Part shown: positions 32,225-39,642 of the stretch, piece after piece
How the letters are laid out: the number at the start of each line of letters is the position of its first letter
How positions within the stretch are numbered: the first letter of the stretch is position 1
Translations under genes and position numbers: made by a program
DNA from: Pseudooceanicola onchidii
GTDB taxonomy: Bacteria; Pseudomonadota; Alphaproteobacteria; Rhodobacterales; Rhodobacteraceae
Assembly: GCF_004959925.1 (NCBI RefSeq)
Contig: NZ_SPUW01000001.1
Span: 930,001 to 994,000, forward strand
Length of the DNA stretch: 64,000 bases
Reading direction: 5' to 3'
Notes under the pieces: generated by a model
Seen by the model: only the letters and a program-made list of their open reading frames with translations
Database searches by the model: none
What the model was told of the DNA's origin: nothing

Positions 32225-33198
32225 CAGCCGCCCGGCGACAGGAAGACACCCTGCGGCAGGGTGGTGGCCTCTCCGACCAGCTCGGATCCGCCAAGGCGGG
32301 CCATCAGCGCCAGCATCCGCGCGGCGGCCTCTTCATCGATCGGACCGGCGTCGGGGATGCCGTCCCGGAAGCCCGCCTTCAGTGCCTCGAACTGCGCGTC
32401 GGTCTTGACGTTCATCACGGGCCGCAGGCGGTCCCATTCGGCGTCGTCCCCGGCCAGGCGTTCCTTGGCGGCGCGGCTGGCCTGGGCAAAGCCTTCGACC
32501 ACGGCGCGGTTGTCGCGCAGGTAGTCCCCCTTGACCACATAGCCCAGCAGCGGGGTGTTGGGATCAAGGCCAAGGGCGGTCGAGGCTTCGGCCACGGTGA
32601 TCAGGCTGCGCATCCCGGCGGCCTGCATCTTGGCGTTGAAGTGCCAATAGTTCAGCGCCCCGTCGACCTCGCCCGAGAGGGCGGATTTGAAGATCAGCGG
32701 CGGCGCGCCAAAGACCTGTTCGGTGTCGGCCTTCAGGTCCATGCCGAATTCCTGTTCCGCGTAGGCCTGCAGGATGAGCCAGCTTTTATCCAGCGGCCCG
32801 CCCGCGATGCCGATGGATGTGCCCTTCATGTCCGACAGGCTTTGCGCCGGGCTGTCCTGTTTGACCAGCATCCCCCCGACCGCGCGGGAATAGGGGATGA
32901 AGACATAGTCCTTGCCCGCTGCCCGCTGCCGCGCGACCCACAGCCAGTCCGTGACCATCGCATCGGCCTCGCCACCCTGAAAGGCGATCTGGCTGGCCGA
33001 TCCGCCGGCCATGCCCTGTACCTCCATCCGGAAGCCGTTGGCGGTGTCGTCACCATGATGGGCGATGCTGTCGAGCTCCCAGTTGACGGTGCCGAACTTG
33101 AGCACGGCGATGCGGAAGACCGGGTTTTCGGCCTGCGCCGCCGCGGTGGTGAACAGGCCGCAGACGGCGGCCATCAGGTAGATCTTGATCCGTTTCAC
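32224..33198 (-). CDS. ABC transporter periplasmic binding protein (SsuA/TauA/NMT1-like)
   Basis: A 324-residue periplasmic protein with a signal peptide (ends AAAQAEN, ~23). The mature part starts FRIAVLKFGTVNWELDSI and has GGEADAMVTDWLWVARQR, typical of the NMT1/SsuA fold that binds small organic molecules such as sulfonates or pyrimidines. The ligand here is unknown; in this setting a PQQ- or metal-related or alcohol-derived compound is conceivable. The upstream region (33199-33552) is shared with the alcohol dehydrogenase gene and contains locus boxes. Confidence 0.86.
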   Translation of the reverse strand: MKRIKIYLMAAVCGLFTTAAAQAENPVFRIAVLKFGTVNWELDSIAHHGDDTANGFRMEVQGMAGGSASQIAFQGGEADAMVTDWLWVARQRAAGKDYVFIPYSRAVGGMLVKQDSPAQSLSDMKGTSIGIAGGPLDKSWLILQAYAEQEFGMDLKADTEQVFGAPPLIFKSALSGEVDGALNYWHFNAKMQAAGMRSLITVAEASTALGLDPNTPLLGYVVKGDYLRDNRAVVEGFAQASRAAKERLAGDDAEWDRLRPVMNVKTDAQFEALKAGFRDGIPDAGPIDEEAAARMLALMARLGGSELVGEATTLPQGVFLSPGG

Positions 33199-33352
33199 GA
33201 AGCTGCTCCTTGCGGGTGGGCGGCGGTCCGGGGACCGGCGCGGGGAACCGGGGCAGGGCAGGTCACGGCCCCTTGGTGGCCCGGCGCAGATGGCCCGGGC
33301 GTGATGGCGTGACAGTCCTCCCTGCCTTGCAGCCTAGCGAAGCGCCTGGTGC

Positions 33353-33372
33353 CGCGCATCGCGACTTTGGTT
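33353..33372 (-). promoter_or_regulatory. Weak quinoprotein-locus box toward the ABC binding-protein gene
   Basis: On the minus strand AACCAAAGTCGCGATGCGCG matches the first eleven positions of the pedF box but lacks ATAY. It lies 154 bases before the binding-protein ATG, further than the others, so it is uncertain. Confidence 0.35.
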
Positions 33373-33431
33373 GTAGACCCGCCGCCCCACGGCACGGACG
33401 GGCCAGCAAATCAAGGGGCATGGGGTCGTAC

Positions 33432-33451
33432 GACCAAGGTTCAATACCCCG
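33432..33451 (+). promoter_or_regulatory. Quinoprotein-locus box upstream of the PQQ dehydrogenase
   Basis: GACCAAGGTTCAATACCCCG is a strong match to the 20-bp box. It lies 101 bases before the dehydrogenase ATG and immediately ahead of a TTGACA element at 33461, a placement that fits a transcription activator site. Confidence 0.65.
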
Positions 33452-33552
33452 GCGCATGGTTTGACAGAATACTGCCGCCAGTTCGTCCGGCCCCGATCTG
33501 CACGGCCCGACGGCACTGACCCAACACCTGGGACCCAAATGGGAGGAAACCA

Positions 33553-35316
33553 ATGAACAGATTTGTACTGGCCCTGACCGCGTCGATGATCGCGGCCAGC
33601 GGAGCCACCGCACAGGTGACGGAGGCGGATCTTGCCAATGACGCCGCGTCGACCGGGGATGTCCTGACCAACGGCATGGGCCGCCACCTGCAACGCTTCT
33701 CGCCTCTGGATACGCTGAACAAGGAAAACGTCGGCAACCTCGTCCCCGCCTATGCCTTCTCGCTTGGCGGGGAAAAGCAGCGCGGGCAGGAAACCCAGCC
33801 GATCGTGCATGACGGCGTGATGTACCTGACCGGGTCCTATTCGCGGCTGTATGCCATCGACGCGATCACCGGTGAAGAGCTGTGGCAGTACGACGCCCGC
33901 CTGCCCGAAGGCATCCTGCCCTGCTGCGATGTCATCAACCGGGGCGCGGCGATCTATGGCAACAACATCTACTTCGGCACCCTCGACGCCCGCATCGTCG
34001 CCCTGAACAAGGACACCGGCGACGTCGTCTGGAACAAGAAGATTGCGGACTACAAGGCGGGCTACAGCTATACCGCCGCCCCGCTGATCGTGAACGGGCT
34101 GATCATCACCGGCAATTCGGGTGGTGAGTTCGGCATCGTCGGCGCGGTTCAGGCGCGGGACGCCGAGACGGGCGAGCTTGTCTGGGAACGTCCGGTGATC
34201 GAAGGCCACATGGGCATGCTGAACGGCGAAGAATCCACCATGACCGGGACGCTGAACGCCACCTGGCCCGGCGACATGTGGAAGACCGGCGGCGGGGCGA
34301 CCTGGCTGGGCGGATCCTATGACGCGGACACCGACACGCTGGTCTTCGGCACGGGCAACCCGGCACCCTGGAACAGCCACCTGCGCAATGCGGGCACCCC
34401 GACCGAGGGCAACAGCGGCGATAACCTTTATGCCGCCTCACGCCTTGGCATCGATCCGGCGACGGGCGAGATCAAGTGGCACTTCCAGACCACGCCGCGC
34501 GAAGGCTGGGATTATGACGGCGTGAACGAAGTCGTCGCCTACACCGACCGCAGCGGCAACCAGCGCTTTGCCACCGCCGACCGCAACGGGTTCTTCTACG
34601 TTCTGAACCGCGAAGACGGGGCCTTTGTCAGCGCCACGCCTTTCGTCAAGGACATCACCTGGGCCGACGGCATCGACGACACCGGCCGCCCGATCTTCAA
34701 CGAAGGCAACCGCCCCGGCAATCCGTCGTCCGCCGCCGACGGCAAGAAGGGCGAGGTGGTCTTTTCGTCCCCGTCCTTCCTGGGCGGCAAGAACTGGATG
34801 CCGATGGCGCATTCACCCGATACCGGCCTGTTCTACGTGCCTTCGAACGAATGGGGCATGGACATCTGGAACGAGCCGATCACCTACAAGAAGGGCGCGG
34901 CCTATCTGGGATCCGGCTTCACCATCAAGCCGAACTACGAAGACCACATCGGCTCTCTCAAGGCGATCGATCCGGACACCGGCGAGATCAAGTGGGAATA
35001 CAAGAACGACGCGCCGCTCTGGGGTGGCGTGATGGCGACGGCCGGCGGGCTGGTCTTCACCGGCACGCCCGAGGGGGCCTTCAAGGCCTTCGACGCCGAC
35101 ACCGGAGAGGTCCTGTGGTCCTTCCAGACCGGGTCGGGCATCGTCGGCCAGCCGATCACCTGGGAACAGGACGGCACCCAGTATGTCACCGTGATTTCCG
35201 GCTGGGGTGGCGCAGTGCCGCTTTGGGGCGGGGAAGTGGCCAAGAAGGTCAACTACCTCAACCAGGGTGGTCTGCTGTGGACTTTCCGCCTGCCCGAGAA
35301 ATTCGCGGCTAACTGA
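33553..35316 (+). CDS. exaF: PQQ-dependent alcohol dehydrogenase, lanthanide type (ExaF/PedH-like)
   Basis: A 587-residue periplasmic quinoprotein with a signal peptide (ends TAQV, ~21) and an eight-bladed propeller with tryptophan-docking repeats. Active-site residues are all seen: the adjacent-cysteine pair C124-C125 ([10 protein letters not shown]), metal ligands E192 (SGGEFG) and N269 (GTGNPAPWN), catalytic D320 and the extra D322 in GWDYDGVNE. Calcium enzymes such as ExaA have Ser or Ala at the last position; an Asp there marks lanthanide-dependent XoxF, ExaF and PedH. Overall sequence follows ExaA/PedH more closely than XoxF, so short-chain alcohols, not just methanol, are likely substrates. 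PQQ synthesis genes are not in the window. It is surrounded by PedF, MoxJ-like and ABC genes. Confidence 0.92.
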   Translation: MNRFVLALTASMIAASGATAQVTEADLANDAASTGDVLTNGMGRHLQRFSPLDTLNKENVGNLVPAYAFSLGGEKQRGQETQPIVHDGVMYLTGSYSRLYAIDAITGEELWQYDARLPEGILPCCDVINRGAAIYGNNIYFGTLDARIVALNKDTGDVVWNKKIADYKAGYSYTAAPLIVNGLIITGNSGGEFGIVGAVQARDAETGELVWERPVIEGHMGMLNGEESTMTGTLNATWPGDMWKTGGGATWLGGSYDADTDTLVFGTGNPAPWNSHLRNAGTPTEGNSGDNLYAASRLGIDPATGEIKWHFQTTPREGWDYDGVNEVVAYTDRSGNQRFATADRNGFFYVLNREDGAFVSATPFVKDITWADGIDDTGRPIFNEGNRPGNPSSAADGKKGEVVFSSPSFLGGKNWMPMAHSPDTGLFYVPSNEWGMDIWNEPITYKKGAAYLGSGFTIKPNYEDHIGSLKAIDPDTGEIKWEYKNDAPLWGGVMATAGGLVFTGTPEGAFKAFDADTGEVLWSFQTGSGIVGQPITWEQDGTQYVTVISGWGGAVPLWGGEVAKKVNYLNQGGLLWTFRLPEKFAAN

Positions 35317-35340
35317 GCCGTCGACCAAGATTGGCCAAGG

Positions 35341-35365
35341 TACGCCCCCGCATGTCGGGGGCGTA
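35341..35365. terminator. Strong hairpin after the PQQ dehydrogenase gene
   Basis: A perfect 10-bp stem, TACGCCCCCG / CGGGGGCGTA with loop catgt, starts 25 bases after the dehydrogenase stop. No U-tract follows, so it may be a processing or mRNA-stabilising end, or a partial terminator that lowers read-through into the regulator gene. The loop-stem sequence CATGTCGGGG is repeated at 35370-35379. Confidence 0.55.
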
Positions 35366-35444
35366 TCTGCATGTCGGGGTCCTGTCTGCGGCCTAATACC
35401 TTTTGGTAAGATCCCCATTGCGGATTAATGGCTATAGTGGGGGT

Positions 35445-36152
35445 ATGAAACCACAGCAGGCCCCCATGACCGACCCAAGCCCCCAACCGTCCATCGGTCG
35501 ATGGGCGCTGATCGTCGACGACCACCCCCTGTTCTGCGACGCGCTGGAACTGACGCTGAAATCGGTCGCCGATTTTGCGATCGTGCGCACCGCCAACAGC
35601 CTTGCCGCCGCGCTTGAGGAACTGGACGGCCTGCCGGACCCGGGGATCATCCTGCTGGATCTGAACCTGCCGGACGTCAGCGGGCTGGACGGGCTTTTGC
35701 GCCTGAAACGCGCGGCAGAGGGGGCGCAGATCATCATCGTGTCCTCGATGACCGAAAATGCGGTCATCAATTCGGCCATCGCTGCGGGGGCCGCGGGCTA
35801 CGTGCCCAAGCATTCCAGCCGCGCGACCTTCAAGGAGGCGATGGACCGCATCGCCGAAGGCGCGGTCTACAAGCCCGGCGGCTTTGTCGAAGGCGAGGGC
35901 GAGGACACCTTGCCCGACACCGACAGCATCGAACGGCTGGCCTCGCTCACCAACCAGCAGGCGCGGATCCTGCACCTGATCTGCGAAGGCAAGCTGAACA
36001 AGCAGATCGCCTATGACCTGTCGATCGCCGAAACCACGGTGAAGGCGCATGTCACCGCGATCATGCGCAAACTTGGCGTGCACAGCCGGACGCAGGCCGT
36101 TCTGGTTGCGAACGAGGTGAAGTTTACAACCCTATTGCCAAGCCAGGATTGA
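35445..36152 (+). CDS. LuxR-type response regulator, AgmR/PedR1/ErbR-like
   Basis: A 235-residue two-domain regulator. The receiver (~18-135) has IVDDHPLF and the phosphoacceptor D72 in LLDLNLPD; a LuxR-type HTH (~165-225) includes NKQIAYDLSIAETTVKAHV and RKLGVHSRTQAV, close to the AgmR/ErbR regulators that activate PQQ alcohol oxidation in pseudomonads. The frame opens at 35403; I chose the ATG at 35445 where GTGGGGG precedes it, and ATG 35466 is also possible. It lies between the dehydrogenase and a FIST-kinase pair, so it is the best candidate for the protein that binds the repeated locus box. GACCAAGATT at 35323 is a weak box upstream. Confidence 0.87.
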   Translation: MKPQQAPMTDPSPQPSIGRWALIVDDHPLFCDALELTLKSVADFAIVRTANSLAAALEELDGLPDPGIILLDLNLPDVSGLDGLLRLKRAAEGAQIIIVSSMTENAVINSAIAAGAAGYVPKHSSRATFKEAMDRIAEGAVYKPGGFVEGEGEDTLPDTDSIERLASLTNQQARILHLICEGKLNKQIAYDLSIAETTVKAHVTAIMRKLGVHSRTQAVLVANEVKFTTLLPSQD

Positions 36153-36183
36153 CGACCCTATCGTTGTGGAAGGGAGGCCACAA

Positions 36184-37353
36184 TTGGTACACAAGGACAG
36201 GGGCGCGCCGTCGGGCGCGCAGCATTCGCTGTGTCGCGCGCAGGTCTCTGCGCATGATCCCCGAGCCGTGGACAAGCTGCGCGCGGGACTGGGCCCCGAT
36301 CCGCTGGCGCTGGTCATCCTCTTCATCTCTCCGCAAGCTGATTTCCAGGCGACCGTGTCGTCGATCCGGGCGCACTACCTGCACACCGATGTCGTCGCCT
36401 GCACCACGGCCGGAGAGATAGGCGCAGGCGGCTACGTCGAAGGCGAGATCATCGCCGTGGGCTTTCCGGCGGACCACTTCGCCACGACTTCGATCCTGAT
36501 CGACGGGCTGTCGGAACAGACCCCCCAGGGGGTCCTGGACCGGATCGCGCTGGCCCGCCTGGCCCTGCAGGAGGGCAACCTGGACAAGCCGCACGGCTTT
36601 GCCTTCCTCGCCATCGACGGGCTGTCGCTGCGCGAGGATACCCTGACCTCGGTCATCGCGCCCGCCCTGCGCGACATGCCGCTGTTCGGCGGATCGGCCG
36701 GGGACGGCATGGATTTCGCCCATACGGTGGTGTCGTTGAACGGCGCGGTGCGGCAGGATGCGGCCGTCCTGACGATGATCCAGACGGATCACCGCACCAA
36801 GGTCTTCAGCATCGATCACCTTGTGCCGACCGAAAAGCAGATGGTCGTCACCGGCGCGGATCCGGACCGCCGCATCGTGAAATCCATCAATGCCGAACCG
36901 GCGGCGCGCGAATACGCCCGGCTGGTCGGCAAGGATCCCGACCAGCTGGACCGTTTCACCTTTGCCTCGCACCCGGTGGTGGTTCGCATCGGCGACAGCC
37001 ACCATGTCCGCGCCATCCAGCAGGTGAACGAGGCCGGAGAGCTGGTGTTCTTCTCGGCCATCGACGAGGGCATGGTGCTGACCGTGGCCGAACCGCGCAA
37101 CATGGCCGAACACCTGCAGGAACAGCTGGACCAGATTGCTGAATCCGGCGGGCTGACCGATATCCTGGGGTGCGACTGCGTGTTGCGCCGGATCCAGGCC
37201 GAACAGATCCAGGCCACGCGGGACCTGTCGGATATCCTGGCCAGCCACAAGGTCATCGGCTTTTCGACCTACGGCGAACAGATCGGGCCGCTGCATGTCA
37301 ATCACACGATGACGGGCGTGGCCATCTATGCGCAGGACCCGGGCCGGTCGTGA
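36184..37353 (+). CDS. FIST-domain sensory protein
   Basis: A protein of about 389 residues with the FIST N domain (including TTAGEIG near residue 75) and FIST C domain (from ~225, ending GFSTYGEQ near 365). FIST proteins are intracellular small-ligand sensors coupled to signalling proteins. I favour the TTG at 36184 since AGGGAGG precedes it at ideal spacing; the frame extends to a GTG at 36166 with no such site. Its stop overlaps the start of the hybrid kinase (TGATG), so it probably supplies the sensory input for that kinase. FIST-kinase pairs beside AgmR/ErbR-type regulators also occur in the ethanol-oxidation loci of pseudomonads. Confidence 0.85.
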   Translation: MVHKDRGAPSGAQHSLCRAQVSAHDPRAVDKLRAGLGPDPLALVILFISPQADFQATVSSIRAHYLHTDVVACTTAGEIGAGGYVEGEIIAVGFPADHFATTSILIDGLSEQTPQGVLDRIALARLALQEGNLDKPHGFAFLAIDGLSLREDTLTSVIAPALRDMPLFGGSAGDGMDFAHTVVSLNGAVRQDAAVLTMIQTDHRTKVFSIDHLVPTEKQMVVTGADPDRRIVKSINAEPAAREYARLVGKDPDQLDRFTFASHPVVVRIGDSHHVRAIQQVNEAGELVFFSAIDEGMVLTVAEPRNMAEHLQEQLDQIAESGGLTDILGCDCVLRRIQAEQIQATRDLSDILASHKVIGFSTYGEQIGPLHVNHTMTGVAIYAQDPGRS

Positions 37354-39560
37354 TGCCGACCTCGCTGATAAACCCCGAAGACAGTCTGGAACGACAGAAC
37401 GAAAAGCTGCTTCAGATCGTCGGGGCGCTGATGCGCAAGGTCGAGAAGAAGAACGAACAATCCAGCGTGGCCTATGCCCAGTTCGAACGCGCCGCCATGC
37501 TGGAAGTGCAGGTGCGCGAACGGACCATCGACCTGGAACGTACGCTCGACCTGCTGCAGGAATCGAACGCGCGGCTGGAAGCGGCGAACCGCGAAACCCA
37601 GATCGCGCGGGAAAACCTGATCGAGGCGATCGAGACCGTCAGCGAAGGCTTTGCGCTTTTCGGTCCCGACGACCGGCTGGTACTGTACAACAGCCGGTTC
37701 TGTCGCGAACTGTCGGATGTCGAACCCCGCCTGCAGGAAGGGCTGACCTTTTCGAACTATGTCCGGCTGATTTCCAACAGCCGCCACCTGTCGCTGCCCC
37801 CGCCGATGACGCCGCAGGCCTGGGCGACGCAGCGCACCCGTCGCCACCGCGACGACCGCGTGGTCTTCAACGTCAGCCTGACCTATGACCGCTGGCTGCA
37901 GGTCAGCGAACACCGCACCCTGCGGGGCGGCACCGTGATCCTGCAGACCGATGTGACCAACATCATCCGGCTGGAACGCAAGGAACGCGAGAAGATGCGG
38001 GACGAACAGGCCCGCATCCTGCAGGCCACGCTCGACCACCTGAACCAGGGCGTGTGCATCTTCGACCGCAACAACGATCTTGTCGGTTGGAACAAGCGGA
38101 TGGATTACCTGCTGGATCTGCCGCCGCAGGAACTGGCGCTTGGCCGCAACTTCATGGTCCTGCTGCAGCGCCTGCGTGACCAGCTGGATTTCGACGGCGA
38201 TTTCGACGGCGACATGCTGATCAGGTGGGCCGAGAACAAAGAAGGCCGCCCCCCCGTCGCCTTCGAGGTCATCCGCGCCGAACGCCAGATCCTGAGCGTC
38301 TTCGCGCAGGAGATGCCGGACCGGGGCTTCGTGATCAGCTTTACCGACGTCACTGCCGAACGCGAAGCCACCCGCGCCCTGTCCGAGGTGAACGAGATGC
38401 TGGAGCGGCGTGTGCAGGACCGCACCAAGGAGTTGGGCATCGCCCTGGCCGAGGCCGAGCGGGCCAATGCCTCCAAATCACGCTTTGTGGCCGCCGCCAG
38501 CCATGACCTGCTGCAACCCCTGTCGGCGGCCAAGCTGTTCATCAACTCGCTCGCGGGCAGCGTCGAAAATGCCGGGCAGCAGGATGTCATCGCCAAGGCG
38601 GAAAGCGCGCTGTCGAGCGTCGAACAGATCATCGAGGCGCTGCTGGATATCTCGCGCCTGGATGCGCGGCGGCCCAGTTTCGACCTGCGCACCGTGCGGC
38701 TTTCGGCAATCCTCGATCCGCTGCGGGACGAACTGACCCCGGTCGCGGCGGCCAAGGGGATCGACCTGCGCGTCATCGGGTCCGGCCTGTCGGTGCGCAG
38801 CGACCCGGGCTACCTGCGCCGGATCATCCAGAACCTCGTGTCGAACGCGATCCGGTATACCGACCGGGGCAGAGTGCTGGTCGGCGTGCGCCGTATCGGC
38901 AGTGTCGCGCGGGTGCAGGTCTGGGACACCGGGCGCGGCATCGCCCCCGAGGACCAGCAGGCGATCTTCCAGGAATTCAGGCGGCTCGATACCAGTCATG
39001 ACGTCAACAGCCTCGGGCTTGGCCTCGCCATTGTCGAACGGGCCTGCAAGAGCCTTGATCATCCGCTCGGCCTGACCTCCGAACCGGGGAAGGGCAGCCT
39101 GTTCACTGTCGATCTGCCGATGCGGCAGGGGGTGGCCGAAAAGCTGCCCAAGGCCCCGATCCTGCGCCGCCAGGTGCCGCAGCTGAACGGAGAGATCGTC
39201 TTTCTGGTCGAGAACGACGAGAACCTCGCCAAGGCCGTGACGCTGACCATCGAAGGCTGGGGCGGAGAGGTCATTCACGCCTGGAACGGCGAAGAGGGCC
39301 TTCAGCTTCTGTCCGAGATCGACCTGAGGCCGGATGCGCTGGTGCTGGATTACCAGCTGGGCGACGGCATGACCGGGCTCGAGCTTCTGGCGCGCATCCG
39401 CGCCCTGCATGGCGACGTGCCTGCGCGCATCGTCTCGGCCAACCGCGGGGCGGATCTGCAGGCGGCCTGCCACGAGGCCGACGTGGTCCTGATGCCCAAG
39501 CCGATCGACTGGACGCAGTTCTTCACCTTCCTCAGCGAAGCCACCCTGCCGCGCGGCTGA
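37353..39560 (+). CDS. Cytoplasmic hybrid sensor histidine kinase (ErcS-like)
   Basis: A 735-residue soluble kinase with no membrane segment. It has an N-terminal coiled coil (~10-90), two PAS-like domains (~92-205 and ~225-335), a second short coiled coil, HisKA with H384 in AASHDLLQPL, an ATPase domain (DTGRGIAP, LGLGLAI), and a C-terminal receiver domain (VLDYQL Asp, LMPKPID Lys). The HDLLQPL box is typical of hybrid kinases of this class. It is translationally coupled to the FIST gene. Likely flow: FIST ligand signal, kinase, then the LuxR-type regulator at 35445. Confidence 0.9.
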   Translation: MPTSLINPEDSLERQNEKLLQIVGALMRKVEKKNEQSSVAYAQFERAAMLEVQVRERTIDLERTLDLLQESNARLEAANRETQIARENLIEAIETVSEGFALFGPDDRLVLYNSRFCRELSDVEPRLQEGLTFSNYVRLISNSRHLSLPPPMTPQAWATQRTRRHRDDRVVFNVSLTYDRWLQVSEHRTLRGGTVILQTDVTNIIRLERKEREKMRDEQARILQATLDHLNQGVCIFDRNNDLVGWNKRMDYLLDLPPQELALGRNFMVLLQRLRDQLDFDGDFDGDMLIRWAENKEGRPPVAFEVIRAERQILSVFAQEMPDRGFVISFTDVTAEREATRALSEVNEMLERRVQDRTKELGIALAEAERANASKSRFVAAASHDLLQPLSAAKLFINSLAGSVENAGQQDVIAKAESALSSVEQIIEALLDISRLDARRPSFDLRTVRLSAILDPLRDELTPVAAAKGIDLRVIGSGLSVRSDPGYLRRIIQNLVSNAIRYTDRGRVLVGVRRIGSVARVQVWDTGRGIAPEDQQAIFQEFRRLDTSHDVNSLGLGLAIVERACKSLDHPLGLTSEPGKGSLFTVDLPMRQGVAEKLPKAPILRRQVPQLNGEIVFLVENDENLAKAVTLTIEGWGGEVIHAWNGEEGLQLLSEIDLRPDALVLDYQLGDGMTGLELLARIRALHGDVPARIVSANRGADLQAACHEADVVLMPKPIDWTQFFTFLSEATLPRG

Positions 39561-39581
39561 TCCGTGCGACGTGGCCGGTCC

Positions 39582-39618
39582 AAAAGAAAACCGCGCGGCA
39601 ACCTGCGTCGCCGGGCGG
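39582..39618 (-). terminator. Intrinsic terminator of the TAXI-TRAP operon
   Basis: On the minus strand, CCGCCCGGC and GCCGCGCGG (one central mismatch, 10-base loop) form a stem followed by TTTTCTTTT. It lies 25 bases after the stop of the TRAP permease gene. Confidence 0.75.
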
Positions 39619-39642
39619 TGTCATCATGTTTTGTCTTGCCGA

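Larger units (their letters stand above)
33199..33552. promoter_or_regulatory. Divergent promoter region between ABC binding protein and PQQ dehydrogenase
   Basis: This 354-base gene-free stretch carries two copies of the locus box: a strong one toward the dehydrogenase (33432-33451) and a weaker one toward the binding protein (33353-33372). TTGACA at 33461-33466, ten bases after the strong box, is a good -35 candidate; no clear -10 follows, as expected for an activator-dependent promoter. A GGGAGG ribosome-binding site precedes the dehydrogenase ATG. Confidence 0.6.

Noticed and set aside
33553-35316. Calling the PQQ dehydrogenase XoxF or MxaF
   Set aside because: Its cysteine region ([16 protein letters not shown]) and overall sequence follow ExaA/PedH, not XoxF's MCCDTVNRG type, and D322 rules out MxaF-like calcium enzymes; no mxaI-like small subunit is present.
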